A stretch of 64,000 bases of DNA from Gemmatimonadota bacterium. GTDB lineage: Bacteria; Gemmatimonadota; Gemmatimonadetes; Gemmatimonadales; GWC2-71-9. The first letter of the stretch is position 1. Each line of letters opens with the position of its first letter. Positions 1 through 8,577 of the stretch are shown piece by piece. The stretch spans positions 189,323-253,322 of the forward strand of contig JAJCZX010000024.1 in NCBI GenBank assembly GCA_029262195.1, given 5' to 3'. The notes under the pieces were generated by a model. The model had not been told where the DNA came from and ran no database searches. It saw nothing but the letters and a program-made list of their open reading frames with translations. The translations under genes and the position numbers were made by a program.

Positions 1-308
1 TCTACAGGGCTGATGGAGTGGACTTCTCTCCGGTCGCTCGCCGAGCAATGGAGAGGCTCACCGAAGCCGGTCTCGGCGGCACCCCCGTCTGTATAGCCAA
101 AACTCAGTATTCGTTCAGCGATAACCCGTCCCTACTCGGGGCGCCGCGTGGATTCAGAATTCAGATACGTGACGTAACGCCGAGCGCTGGTGCTGGTTTT
201 GTGGTTGCGATGGCGGGAGATATCATGACGATGCCCGGTTTGGCCAAGGTGCCGGCTGCCGAACGTATGAGCGTGAGTAAAGATGGCACGATCCAGGGGC
301 TTTTCTAA
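1..308 (+). CDS. fhs: Formate--tetrahydrofolate ligase, C-terminal fragment
   Basis: This is the last ~100 residues of formate-THF ligase, which makes 10-formyl-THF from formate, THF and ATP in the cytosol. The frame is open from base 3 and the start lies outside the window. The conserved C-terminal stretch is visible: KTQYS, then LLGAPRGF, then [19 protein letters not shown] and the terminal GLF. These match the family end closely, so the stop is normal. The stop TAA overlaps the ATG of the next gene by one base, so ridA is probably translationally coupled. Identification is firm although only the end is seen. Confidence 0.93.
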   Translation, partial: YRADGVDFSPVARRAMERLTEAGLGGTPVCIAKTQYSFSDNPSLLGAPRGFRIQIRDVTPSAGAGFVVAMAGDIMTMPGLAKVPAAERMSVSKDGTIQGLF

Positions 309-685
309 TGGAATTTATAGTTACAGAAAATGCGCCCGGGGCGATCGGGCCGTACAGTCAGGCCGTGAAAGCCAATGGATTCGTCTTTACCGCAGGGCAA
401 ATAGCGCTCGACCCCGGAACGATGGAAATTGTCGACGGCGACGTGACCGCACAGACCGAGCAAGTGATGAAGAACCTGTCTGCGGTACTCGAAGCAGCCG
501 GTACCAGTCTGGCCAATGTGGTCAAGACGGGCGTTTTCCTCCAGGATATGGGCGATTTTGCTGCGATGAACGAAGTTTACGGCAAACATTTTGGAGATCA
601 TCGGCCCGCTCGTTCAGCGATTGCTGCTCTACGGCTTCCCAAAAACGTCCTCGTCGAGATCGACGTTATTGCGCTGGAAGGCTGA
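308..685 (+). CDS. ridA: RidA family 2-iminobutanoate/2-iminopropanoate deaminase
   Basis: A 125-residue protein of the usual RidA length. RidA hydrolyses reactive enamine/imine intermediates released by PLP enzymes. The N-terminal [10 protein letters not shown], the central [10 protein letters not shown] and the C-terminal [21 protein letters not shown] block, with the substrate-binding Arg, are all present. ATG overlaps the fhs stop, so the two are co-transcribed. A GC-rich hairpin follows 20 bases after the stop and faces the convergent SulP gene. Nothing is unusual. Confidence 0.93.
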   Translation: MEFIVTENAPGAIGPYSQAVKANGFVFTAGQIALDPGTMEIVDGDVTAQTEQVMKNLSAVLEAAGTSLANVVKTGVFLQDMGDFAAMNEVYGKHFGDHRPARSAIAALRLPKNVLVEIDVIALEG

Positions 686-704
686 GGTCTTTTTTAGGTG
701 ATTT

Positions 705-727
705 CCCGGGGGCTTTGCACCCCCGGG
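705..727. terminator. Bidirectional hairpin between ridA and SulP
   Basis: CCCGGGGG (705-712) pairs perfectly with CCCCCGGG (720-727) around a 7-base loop. The hairpin ends on the base before the SulP stop codon. A T run (688-695) lies on the upstream side, so for the minus strand the hairpin is followed by A/T-rich transcript. Probably a shared terminator for convergent genes. Confidence 0.6.
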
Positions 728-2518
728 CTAATCTTCAGCCCCGTTAGGGCCCGGAATGTCATGGCATTCTCTGAAAATGCGGGCAGTGCATTCCTTACAA
801 ATGTCACGATCCAGCTTGCCGAATATCGATCTCACCGCGTCTTGCTTGGAATAGAAGAAATTGTCGGGGCCGATGAAGTCGCTGCACCCGCTACGGCGAA
901 GCGATGCCCTCAAACCATGTTTGGCGCTCACCATGTAGAGATCCCCGCCTTTTTCGCGACGTTTTCGCGTTTCCATCGCCAGGGCATCCCCTCCCGAGGT
1001 ATCGACAAAGTTCATAGCCTGAGCGAAAATCGCCAGGTGTTTTTGACCAGGATGTTCCTCTCTCAGGCGGGCGAAGTATTCCTCAACGAAATCCTTGGAC
1101 CCAAAAAACAGGGAGCCGTCAATTCTAAGAAAACGGGCCTGCGGGCACTGGGGCAGGCGTGGGTCTCCAGTGAACCTGCGCTTGGGAGATTCTGGGTCGG
1201 GGACCCGGCTGATCATATAGGGGTGGGAAGTACGTTCGAGGTAGAGTATCAACGAAAAGATGACCCCGGCGAATATGGCGAATTCCAGTTCGAGGAAAAG
1301 GACGCCAAAAAACGTTACGAGCATAACGGCGGTCTCGCGGCGGCTACTCTCGACGATGTGTTTGATCGCCTTTAGGTCGATCAGCGACCAGGCTACAAGA
1401 AAGAGTATGCCCGCCATGGCGGCGTTTGGCAGATAGTTTGCAAACGGCGCCACGAGGAGCACTATTCCCACCAGAAGTACTCCAGCCAACAGAGCTGCCA
1501 CGGGCGTTTTTGCACCGGCTTGATAGTTGGCACCGCTTCGATTGAAGGAACCTGTGGCGACAAACGAGGAGAAAAAGCTCCCGGCAATGTTGGCTAGACC
1601 CTGTCCTATGAATTCTTGATTGCCGTCAACCCGCTGGCCGGAGCGGACGGCTAGCGACCGACCGATAGAAGCGGCCTCGGCGAGAGCGAAAAGGGTAATC
1701 GCGAAGGCTGTGGGAGCCAGGGCCTTAATGGCCGAGAGGGAAATCTCGGGCTGGGAAAAGGGGGGTAGTGTGCGCGGCAACGCCCCCACGTTGGGGATAT
1801 TAGCTGCCTGGCCGCCTACCGCCGCGTTCACGATGAGGGCGACCAAACTGCCTGACAATATTGCCAGAATCAGATGCGGTAGTTTCGGCGCCAGCTTCTT
1901 GACCAGGATTCCGGTTGTCAGAGTCGCAGCTGCTACCGCAGCGACCCACCAGTTGATATCCGGTATTTGGGTTATGAAGTGATAAACCTTGTCCTGAACG
2001 TGGCCGCCACGCGGAACGTTTACTCCGAAGAAATTCCTCAACTGGCTGGTGCCGATAAGAATTGCGGCCCCCGCCGAAAAACCGACGATGACAGAGTGGG
2101 AAATAAAATTAACCAGGGCCCCGAGTCGAACTACGCCCAGAGTCAACTCGATTACTCCGACCATTAGGGTGAGTGTCAGGGCCAGGCTTATGTATTCCTG
2201 GGTTCCCGGTGTTGCGAAGACGGAAAGTGACGAAAAGAAGACGATCGAAGCCGCAGTAGTTGGGCCGGTTACGAGATGGTATGACGAGCCAAAAAGGGCT
2301 GCCACAATTGTGGGCACCATCGCGGTGTATAGCCCGTAGACCGGAGGCATGCCCGCAATAGTCGCGAAGGCAACGCCCTGTGGTAACACCACGATGGCTC
2401 CGGTGAGGCCAGCGACAAGGTCAGCTCGCAGGGTAGAGGCAGAAAGGTCCGCCCGCCATCGTAAGAACGGGAACAGGGTGCGCCGAAATACGTTTCGTCT
2501 ATCAGGGCTCATCATCAA
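728..2518 (-). CDS. SulP-family anion transporter with STAS domain
   Basis: A 596-residue inner-membrane transporter of the SLC26/SulP family, which moves sulfate, bicarbonate or related anions. About residues 25-430 hold the hydrophobic transporter core, including the family start GLTGAIVVLPQGVAFA-x-IAG-x-PP-x-YGLY and the PTTAASI segment. Residues about 450-565 form a STAS domain containing the FVDTSGGDAL motif. After STAS there is a short extension with a Cys cluster (ICKEC, then REC-H), not standard for the family. It might bind a metal or be structural, which is only inference. The substrate cannot be told from sequence. It is convergent with ridA. Confidence 0.88.
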   Translation of the reverse strand: MMMSPDRRNVFRRTLFPFLRWRADLSASTLRADLVAGLTGAIVVLPQGVAFATIAGMPPVYGLYTAMVPTIVAALFGSSYHLVTGPTTAASIVFFSSLSVFATPGTQEYISLALTLTLMVGVIELTLGVVRLGALVNFISHSVIVGFSAGAAILIGTSQLRNFFGVNVPRGGHVQDKVYHFITQIPDINWWVAAVAAATLTTGILVKKLAPKLPHLILAILSGSLVALIVNAAVGGQAANIPNVGALPRTLPPFSQPEISLSAIKALAPTAFAITLFALAEAASIGRSLAVRSGQRVDGNQEFIGQGLANIAGSFFSSFVATGSFNRSGANYQAGAKTPVAALLAGVLLVGIVLLVAPFANYLPNAAMAGILFLVAWSLIDLKAIKHIVESSRRETAVMLVTFFGVLFLELEFAIFAGVIFSLILYLERTSHPYMISRVPDPESPKRRFTGDPRLPQCPQARFLRIDGSLFFGSKDFVEEYFARLREEHPGQKHLAIFAQAMNFVDTSGGDALAMETRKRREKGGDLYMVSAKHGLRASLRRSGCSDFIGPDNFFYSKQDAVRSIFGKLDRDICKECTARIFRECHDIPGPNGAED

Positions 2519-2691
2519 CCGGTGTTGTCACTCCTCGCTTAACGTTCGGTCACTGAAATATATTCACCGGGCCGACAAGCGTGATGAAATTGGATACGTC
2601 GGTTCTTGGCCCGATCTGTTTCGGTGCTACATTCATCTCCACGTCGAACGCCCAACGCAGTTGTCATCGGGTGGTCGATGGGTCGCCTTGA

Positions 2692-2788
2692 GGGGGCGCA
2701 TACGGCCCGGTGGTCGTCGCGGTCTTCAAAACCGTTGGGAGGCGCCTTTGGTGACTCCGGTGGGTTCGACTCCCACACGCTCCCGCCA
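2692..2788 (+). tRNA. selC: tRNA-Sec (UCA)
   Basis: A selenocysteine tRNA with its 3' CCA encoded. Seen directly: a 7-8 bp acceptor arm starting GGGGGCG, a six-pair D stem (ACGGCC/GGTCGT) closed by a 4-base loop CGGT, an anticodon loop CTTCAAA with anticodon TCA, a long variable arm (GGAG...CTCC plus inner pairs) and a T arm GTGGG-TTCGACT-CCCAC. The long D stem and variable arm are diagnostic of tRNA-Sec. No selA, selB, selD or in-frame UGA gene was found in the window. The rest of 2519-3027 shows no gene. Confidence 0.95.
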
Positions 2789-3027
2789 GGCTACAACCAG
2801 CCCAAAACCTGGTGATCCGGGTTCCGGCCTCCCCGGCCAGTCGTTTTCGCGTTCATTCAAGTTCGATCTCTTTCTCGTGTCATCATAGCGGAACTTGTGT
2901 ACTGGAAAATAGTATACCAATTAACGGTTTGCCTGCGCATTGTTTCTGATGCAAAAGAAATAACAAGTCGGGAAAACGAACGTTTTTTGCGAAAAAGGCC
3001 TGGCTCAACTCTGGATGGTAATGAATA

Positions 3028-3564
3028 ATGCGAAGCATGAAAAAAAAATGGTTCTTTCCGACGGTGGTGGCCATTGCGCTGAGCGCTTGTGGCGATGACC
3101 CCGTTGAACCGGCTCCGATTCCGGACGCGCTGTTTTCCATCGATGTGACGGGAGCCATCACGGCGGATATCGCCGATGACGGAGTGAAGTTTACCTCCGC
3201 CGAAGGTAATTCATGGACTGTGAGCTGGCGCCTGCAGGAGGATTCTGTGACCGCCGAGATCAATTTTGTGAGTAAGAACTCCACTCAAGAGGTCGGGACG
3301 ATAATACTTTCTGACGCCTCCGCGATCGGAGATTTGGCGCGCGGAGAGACTGGAGTCTTTATGAGTTTTAGCGGAGACGGCACTTTGCCAGGATTCGTTG
3401 GATCTGCAGTGGCTGGGTCGATAACGATTACGTCGACAAGCGAGCAGTTTTCCAGTGGTCATTTTACCGTTACGGCTGTCGGAACCGTCACTCATGCGGA
3501 CGGGACCACGAGCGAGGGGACGGTGAACATCGCAGGGGAGTTCGTGGCGCCTGCGCAAACGTAG
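3028..3564 (+). CDS. Small secreted lipoprotein, unknown function
   Basis: A 178-residue protein starting MRSMKKKW with a short hydrophobic core and a lipobox LSAC, so it should be exported and lipidated at Cys about residue 21. The mature part is rich in Thr, Ser, Gly and Val with alternating beta-strand patterns, for example GSITITSTS and FTVTAVGTVTHADGTTSEGTV. It is probably a beta-sandwich. No family was recognised. It stands alone, with tRNA-Sec upstream and a convergent amidohydrolase downstream. Confidence 0.75.
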   Translation: MRSMKKKWFFPTVVAIALSACGDDPVEPAPIPDALFSIDVTGAITADIADDGVKFTSAEGNSWTVSWRLQEDSVTAEINFVSKNSTQEVGTIILSDASAIGDLARGETGVFMSFSGDGTLPGFVGSAVAGSITITSTSEQFSSGHFTVTAVGTVTHADGTTSEGTVNIAGEFVAPAQT

Positions 3565-3624
3565 GTTGGTCCCCTGGCGTAGCGAGTTTCCTGGCCAGGG
3601 TGCTGAAGTTCAAAACATCCGTAG

Positions 3625-5076
3625 CTAGTTTTGAGCTGCGTTTTCTATTTCGCCCAACCTCCTCTGTCGCTCGACATCGTCGATCACTCGACCGTTGGCA
3701 AAGATGACCGAGATGTCCTTTGTTGCAGAAATATCGTCCATAGGATTTCCGCCAATCAGCAGAAGATCCGCCACGTATCCAACCTCCACTCTACCGAGTG
3801 AGTCGGACACTCCGAGGAAGGTCGCGGGGTTAATCGTAGCAGCTTGCAGTGCCGTGAGGTTGGAGATTCCGATTCGAACCATTTCCTCCATCTCTTCGTG
3901 CACCGTGTATCCGGGAAAGAGGTGGGGGTTTCCGCCTGTGTCGGTGCCTGTCATCATTGGAATTCTTGCGCTCGCCAGATCCCGGGCAATGTAAGTCAGG
4001 CCCCGGTAGCGGTTTTTCAACAAATCGATCAATTCGGGTGCCCTGTTCCTCAGGTGCACGTTATTTTCAGCAAGCCACCACTGTTGAACGTATCCAGGCA
4101 TATAACGCGTTCGTTCCAGGATCTCAGGTCCGGCCTCCTCGAACCAGGCGTTTCGCCGCCATACCATGAGAGTAGGTGTGACCCACGTTTGGTTTTCAAG
4201 CAGAGCCGTGACCAGTGAATCGCCGCGGGTCCTGTCGTAGCTGTCGGCCATTGCGATGAAACGGTCGCGGGTCCGCTGCAAGCTTGAACGCTGAGGGTCC
4301 CTTTGGTTGGCGTCCCTGATGGCGTCACGGTCCGCGAAAACGATCAACATATTCAGGAGGTGTTCCTGGCTGGCCATACCGGCGTTGGCAGCCTCAATTG
4401 CCGTCACTGTGCTGGGGACGTGACCTGAAAACGAAATTCCGGTTTCACGAGCGCGCTCGGCGATTGCGAAGAACGCTCCCCGGGTAAGTCCTGAATACAC
4501 CTTGATGAAATCCACGCCCACAGCAATCAGGGAGTCGACAACGTTTCCTCCCTCGGTTGCGTTCTTCGCCACGACTGATTCCGGCCAACTCGGCGGCGTC
4601 CCGTCTACCAGGGGCCCACCTGCGAATATTCGGGGACCGAGGAGTTCGCCTGCGGCGATTCGGATCCGCCAGTCCGAAATGACATCCCAGTCTCCACCCA
4701 TGTCGCGCACTCCGGTTACTCCCCAGAGTACGAATTGAGGCATAAAAAGGTCGCGGTCGGTCGGCGTGAAGTTCAACTCGATCATTTCGGGATCGTCTGG
4801 ATGGATATGCATGTCCCAAAGGGCAGGGATAAGAAAGCGTCCCGAACCATCAATCACAGTTGCGTTGTCCGGCATGGAGGGTTCTTGTCCGCCAATCGCG
4901 GTGATTCGGTTTTCTGATATGGTGACCCATTGGTTTGCCGTAAAGGAGCCGTTACCTACGTCTATGACGCTCGTGTTGGAAATCACTACCGGGCCGGTAC
5001 CTTCCGGCAGCTGGGCCGAGAGGCGGGGGGTAGTAACTGCTATAGTCGCCAGGATGGCTGCAAGGGCCGTTCTCAT
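3625..5076 (-). CDS. Secreted amidohydrolase (imidazolonepropionase/prolidase-like)
   Basis: A 483-residue metal-dependent hydrolase with a signal peptide (MRTALAAILATIAVTTPRLS, then AQ). The start was placed at this Met rather than 39 codons upstream because only it begins a signal peptide. Metal-site motifs are in the expected order: DMHIHPDD, the Lys in FIKVYSG, SGHVPS, QEHLL and GTDTGG. The C-terminus carries the amidohydrolase return strand (GYVADLLLIGGNPM). Such proteins hydrolyse peptides or cyclic amides in the periplasm. The substrate is unknown. A second, lipidated member lies at 46,950. Confidence 0.85.
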   Translation of the reverse strand: MRTALAAILATIAVTTPRLSAQLPEGTGPVVISNTSVIDVGNGSFTANQWVTISENRITAIGGQEPSMPDNATVIDGSGRFLIPALWDMHIHPDDPEMIELNFTPTDRDLFMPQFVLWGVTGVRDMGGDWDVISDWRIRIAAGELLGPRIFAGGPLVDGTPPSWPESVVAKNATEGGNVVDSLIAVGVDFIKVYSGLTRGAFFAIAERARETGISFSGHVPSTVTAIEAANAGMASQEHLLNMLIVFADRDAIRDANQRDPQRSSLQRTRDRFIAMADSYDRTRGDSLVTALLENQTWVTPTLMVWRRNAWFEEAGPEILERTRYMPGYVQQWWLAENNVHLRNRAPELIDLLKNRYRGLTYIARDLASARIPMMTGTDTGGNPHLFPGYTVHEEMEEMVRIGISNLTALQAATINPATFLGVSDSLGRVEVGYVADLLLIGGNPMDDISATKDISVIFANGRVIDDVERQRRLGEIENAAQN

Positions 5077-5257
5077 ATAGTCGTCCAGTTTAGATTGAGT
5101 ATCTATACTGAAAACAAGTATAAAAGATCCGAAAAAAATCCGGCCAACTGGTCCCCGCAACGAGTTGACTCTTCCGAAGGTCTTCCTGTACAATCAGCAT
5201 CACGATGTCGGCCATCCAGCGGCATTGTTGACAGACCCTCCAACCCCCGGTAGAGCA

Positions 5258-5530
5258 ATGTGTCGCAACATAAAAACCCTGTTTAACTTCGAACCGCCTG
5301 CAACTGAGGAAGAAATTCGAGCATCGGCTCTTCAGTTTGTTCGCAAGCTGAGTGGGTTCACTAAACCTTCCGTGGCGAACCAGCCAGCTTTCGATCAGGC
5401 CGTCGACGAGACTACTGAGGTGGCGAGAAGGTTGCTTCACTCCTTGGTAACCCACGCTCCGTCAAAAAACAGAGAAGTTGAAGCTGCAAAGGCCAAAGAA
5501 CGGGCGGCTCTGAGGTACGGTGGTGCCTGA
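5258..5530 (+). CDS. DUF2277 family protein
   Basis: A 90-residue protein beginning MCRNIKTLFNFEPPATEEEI, the highly conserved start of DUF2277. It continues with ALQFVRKLSGFTKPS and ends EVEAAKAKERAALRYG. Function is unknown for the whole family. The start was set at this Met because the family begins here, although the frame is open further upstream. It overlaps the next gene by 11 bases, so they are likely an operon. Confidence 0.88.
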   Translation: MCRNIKTLFNFEPPATEEEIRASALQFVRKLSGFTKPSVANQPAFDQAVDETTEVARRLLHSLVTHAPSKNREVEAAKAKERAALRYGGA

Positions 5531-6008
5531 TTTGTCGCTCGGAATTCGTTTGTACTCCGAAAGTGACAGGTGTGGTTGTCTGGCGGTGTTCGACGCGAAT
5601 GTGCCTGAAGATTTCAGGGACTTCGAACGTGAGGGATTTGAGGGGTTTCTGGACGACCTTCCTGGACCTTATCTGGTGGGGACGTTGGGTGCAAAAATTA
5701 TCGGTTGCGGAGGCTACGCGATTGATGACTCGAGTACCGTTAGTATGTGCTGGGGAATGGTTTCCCCGGAGTACCAAAAACGCGGTTTCGGGCGGCAGTT
5801 GTTGCTCAAACGTCTTGAGCTAGCGGTCAGGGCGGTCGATTGCAAGACAGTCCGGCTTACAACCTCTCACCGCGTCAAAGGCTTTTTCGAGCGAATGGGA
5901 TTCGTGGTCGTGAGTCGGAAGACTGCCGGCATCGCGGAAGGATTAGACGAATGTGAGATGGTCCTGGACGTGTCGACTGAATTGAAGAATGGATTTCGGG
6001 CCGGTTGA
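5520..6008 (+). CDS. GNAT family N-acetyltransferase
   Basis: A 162-residue acyl-CoA dependent acetyltransferase. The acetyl-CoA loop YQKRGFGRQLL matches the R/Q-x-x-G-x-G/A motif near residue 85. It is followed by a C-terminal strand/helix with the typical GFFERMGFVVV motif. The GTG start overlaps the DUF2277 stop, and its own TGA is overlapped by the TTG start of the kinase frame, so three genes are chained. The acceptor substrate is not predictable. Confidence 0.82.
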   Translation: MVPDLSLGIRLYSESDRCGCLAVFDANVPEDFRDFEREGFEGFLDDLPGPYLVGTLGAKIIGCGGYAIDDSSTVSMCWGMVSPEYQKRGFGRQLLLKRLELAVRAVDCKTVRLTTSHRVKGFFERMGFVVVSRKTAGIAEGLDECEMVLDVSTELKNGFRAG

Positions 6009-6894
6009 GGCTCCTGGTAATTCTTAATCCAGCGTCCCACAGTGGTGCGGCGTCAGCCCGAGGCCGTGAAATTGCCGAGGTAGGTGGGCAGCTGGGATTC
6101 GATGTCGAAATACGGGAATCTTGTCGTCCGGGCCACGCCGAGGAACTCGCGGTCGATGGGGTGGGGCAGGGGTGGCCGATCGTGGTGGCTGTAGGGGGAG
6201 ATGGGACGGTTCATAGGTAGCCAATGGAGTCCTCACCTGTGGCAAGAGCACAACTTTCGCTTGATTCCAGTCGGCACCGGAAACGACTACGCGAAAACAA
6301 TTGGAGTCCCCTCAGGCGACGTTGGGCAGGCGATGAAGGTCTTAGCCACCAATCGGTCCCGAAATTTTCGATGTGGGCTATGCCATCGACAGGTATTTTG
6401 TGAATTCCCCGGGCGTGGGATTCGGGCCCGCCGTAATCCAACATATTGTTGGCAAGAAATCCGGTTCGGGAATAATGCCCTACCTGAAAGGGGTGGTGGG
6501 AGCTTTTTGGAGTTTCGAGCCCGAGCCAATACGCATTGTAGCCGATGGGTTGGATGTGTCACAATCGGTAATGCTGGAGGAGATAACGATGGGGCCCACG
6601 GTGGGTGGGGGTATGATTGTAAGTCCCGGAGCAGATCCGGTTGACGGTTTAGCTGATATCTGTGTGATCCGAAAAATCAGCACGTTTACGTTCCTTAGGT
6701 ATCTTCCCATGGCCCTGTGGGGTAAACATACGCATTTGCCGCAGGTAATAATGGGTAGGTCGGCAGGCTTTGAACTGAGAAGTGAAGGCGTCCCCATTGT
6801 TGTGCATACGGACGGAGAATTGAGGACGTCAGAAACGGGGATTGTGAAAATAGAGACACACCAGCAGAGGCTGCCGGTCTTATGCGGCGGTTAA
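6005..6894 (+). pseudogene. Diacylglycerol/YegS-type lipid kinase, three frameshifts
   Basis: Pieces of one DAGK-family lipid kinase lie in three frames. The first (TTG start 6005) gives ILNPASHSG and GGDGTVH. A missing base near 6213 would restore EVANGVL. Another missing base near 6247 would restore FRLIPVGTGNDYAK. An extra base near 6368 breaks NF/DVGYAIDRYFVNSPGVGFG. The last frame runs to 6894 with normal C-terminal sequence. Correcting these indels gives a full-length kinase of about 297 residues. The ATP-binding GGDGT and GTGND motifs are intact. It is either a young pseudogene or a local assembly-error cluster. Its end overlaps the next gene. Confidence 0.8.
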
Positions 6895-7376
6895 TAATCG
6901 TAGTGGGCGCGCTTGCCCTGTCCCCCACGATTGTTGAGGCGCAGGTGCCGATCCCCATTCCCCAACTCCCGGTCCCAAGTGGTGGAGACACGGTCCAGGT
7001 ACCTGCCTTCAGAATTGAACCTCCGATTTCACCTCTCGGAGCCTTGTGGCGATCAATGCTGATCCCCGGATGGGGGCAGGCTACCCTCGGCCGCAGGGTA
7101 ACCGGGGCTGCATTCATGTTCTGGGAGGGCATCACAATAACTATGACCCTTAAGGCGTTGCATCAAAAATCTTACCTCGAACGGACCGGCTCCAACAACG
7201 TTGAAGCCAAGGCTCAGGAGGTGGAAGATTGGGCTGTACTGTGGGGGTTTAACCACCTGCTATCCGGGGCTGAAGCGTTTGTTGCCGCGGTTCTGTGGGA
7301 TTTTCCGGTGGAGTTGGATACTGAGATCGAACCGACCGGAGATGTCCAAATCGGTTTCCGCTATTACTTTAAGTAG
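6882..7376 (+). CDS. Secreted/membrane protein, DUF5683-like
   Basis: A 164-residue protein with a signal peptide (MRRLIIVVGALALSPTIVEA, then Q) and a Pro-rich linker. The following segment, LWRSMLIPGWGQATLGRRVTGAAF, resembles the start of DUF5683 envelope proteins. Function is unknown. It overlaps the kinase frame by 13 bases and converges with the LpxH-like gene, overlapping its end by 8 bases. Confidence 0.65.
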   Translation: MRRLIIVVGALALSPTIVEAQVPIPIPQLPVPSGGDTVQVPAFRIEPPISPLGALWRSMLIPGWGQATLGRRVTGAAFMFWEGITITMTLKALHQKSYLERTGSNNVEAKAQEVEDWAVLWGFNHLLSGAEAFVAAVLWDFPVELDTEIEPTGDVQIGFRYYFK

Positions 7377-8118
7377 TGCCACTTAAACTGTTATACTGCA
7401 ATAGTTTAACGTCGCTTGGTGTTACTTCCGCGTAGGCGCCATCTTCGAACCACGCTCCGGGGTTAAGGAAGCACTTTCTGTCCGAAAACCGCTCCAATAT
7501 CGCCCGGTGGGTGTGTGCCAATATCACGAGTTCGAGATCCGATTCTTTCTCCATCAAGCCCTTCGCGAAATCCAACTGCCCCTTTGCCAGTTGCTGCTTT
7601 TCCTCTTCGGTCCGCTTCTGGTCGGCGAGGTCGCTTGATAGCTTTCGGATGATCTTGAACCCGAGGTTGGGGTGGACTGCCCGAAAGGTCGATTCGGTAA
7701 TCGGCATGCGGGTGAACCTATGAAGCCACCGAGCACCGCGGTCAGATTCGATCAGGCCATCACCATGGTGAATCCAGGCCTTCCAGCCTGCAACGTCCAT
7801 CGAAGCACCATCTCGATAAAATGTGGCTCCCAATTCGTCGCTCCAAAAATCTCGCCCCCACCGATCATGGTTTCCGCCCAGAACAGTTACCTGAACTCCG
7901 GCGTCCACAACCTGGCGGATATGGGAAAGAGTCCGGAAGGCTTTCCTGGGGATGACATCCGGGTATTCAAACCAGAATTCGAAAAGATCGCCGTTGATGA
8001 TGAGATGTCGGGTGCGATCGGGTATTTCTCTTAGAAATCGGTGGAACGACTCGGTGGTTCGCTCCGGCGCCTGGCCGAGGTGGGCATCGGAAACGATGAT
8101 AGCATTGGGGTGTGTCAC
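7369..8118 (-). CDS. lpxH: UDP-2,3-diacylglucosamine diphosphatase-like metallophosphatase
   Basis: A 249-residue calcineurin-type phosphoesterase. The metal-site motifs are all visible: SDAHLG, NGDLFEFWF, LGGNHDRW, HHGDG and AHTHRA. The FEFW stretch and the order of motifs fit the LpxH/YbbF group, which cleaves UDP-diacylglucosamine to lipid X in lipid A synthesis at the inner-membrane face. The classic GHTH is AHTH here, a common variant. It is divergent from the microcompartment operon. LpxH is likely but a related phosphatase cannot be excluded. Confidence 0.78.
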   Translation of the reverse strand: MTHPNAIIVSDAHLGQAPERTTESFHRFLREIPDRTRHLIINGDLFEFWFEYPDVIPRKAFRTLSHIRQVVDAGVQVTVLGGNHDRWGRDFWSDELGATFYRDGASMDVAGWKAWIHHGDGLIESDRGARWLHRFTRMPITESTFRAVHPNLGFKIIRKLSSDLADQKRTEEEKQQLAKGQLDFAKGLMEKESDLELVILAHTHRAILERFSDRKCFLNPGAWFEDGAYAEVTPSDVKLLQYNSLSGTT

Positions 8119-8214
8119 GGGAGCAGTATACTATGTCAGACGAACTCCCTGCAACGGGCGATGCTACCTGGAAGTTTCCGACCTCCCGCACCGTGTATTT
8201 TTGCTGTATCTTGT

Positions 8215-8243
8215 TTGACAATCACGATGGGAGCACGTAACCT
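8215..8243 (+). promoter_or_regulatory. Sigma-70 type promoter of the microcompartment operon
   Basis: A perfect TTGACA at 8215-8220 is followed after 17 bases by TAACCT at 8238-8243. It lies 50 bases before the first shell gene and faces it. The -10 match is moderate, so the call rests on the perfect -35 and the spacing. Confidence 0.55.
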
Positions 8244-8270
8244 TGCTCCCGCTCCTATTACGGGTGCTCC
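8229..8270 (+). promoter_or_regulatory. Alternative inverted repeats overlapping promoter/leader
   Basis: GGGAGC (8229-8234) can pair with GCTCCC (8245-8250). The overlapping GGAGCAC (8230-8236) can instead pair with GTGCTCC (8264-8270). A third pair, CCCG (8248-8251) with CGGG (8261-8264), lies inside. The first arms overlap the -10 region, so this may be an operator. If transcription starts upstream it could act as a switching leader. Confidence 0.4.
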
Positions 8271-8292
8271 ATAACAATTCTGGGGAGGCCAG

Positions 8293-8574
8293 ATGTCTCA
8301 AAATGCCCTTGGCTTGATCGAAACAAAAGGGTTGGTCGGATCTATCGAAGCAGCTGACGCAATGGTCAAAGCTGCTCACGTTCAGTTAATCGGAAAAGAA
8401 AAAGTTGGTGGCGGATTTGTATGCGTTATGGTTCGGGGAGATGTTGGTGCGGTCAAGGCCGCTACCGATGCCGGAGCAGCTGCAGCCGAACGTGTCGGTG
8501 AACTTGTTTCAGTCCACGTCATTCCGCGTCCCCATCAGGAAATAGAAGCCATTCTGCCCACGACCAAAGGGTAA
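8293..8574 (+). CDS. Microcompartment hexameric shell protein (BMC-H)
   Basis: A 93-residue single-domain BMC protein, the usual PduA/EutM length. It starts with [24 protein letters not shown] and contains the pore loop region [20 protein letters not shown], then the HVIPRPH end. Six copies form a hexagonal tile of the protein shell with a central pore for small polar metabolites. A strong GGGGAGG ribosome site lies 4 bases before the ATG. It is first in an operon with a second shell protein, an aldehyde dehydrogenase and PduL. Confidence 0.95.
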   Translation: MSQNALGLIETKGLVGSIEAADAMVKAAHVQLIGKEKVGGGFVCVMVRGDVGAVKAATDAGAAAAERVGELVSVHVIPRPHQEIEAILPTTKG

Positions 8575-8577
8575 CCA

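Noticed and set aside
698..1375. 225-residue plus-strand ORF
   Set aside because: It is the antisense shadow of the SulP gene and shows no motif.
2349..2888. Plus-strand ORFs across tRNA-Sec
   Set aside because: They run through the tRNA and the SulP start region; the protein sequence is low-complexity and has no family signature.
3625..5193. 522-residue form of the amidohydrolase
   Set aside because: The 39 additional N-terminal residues precede a complete signal peptide at 5076, which is the better start.
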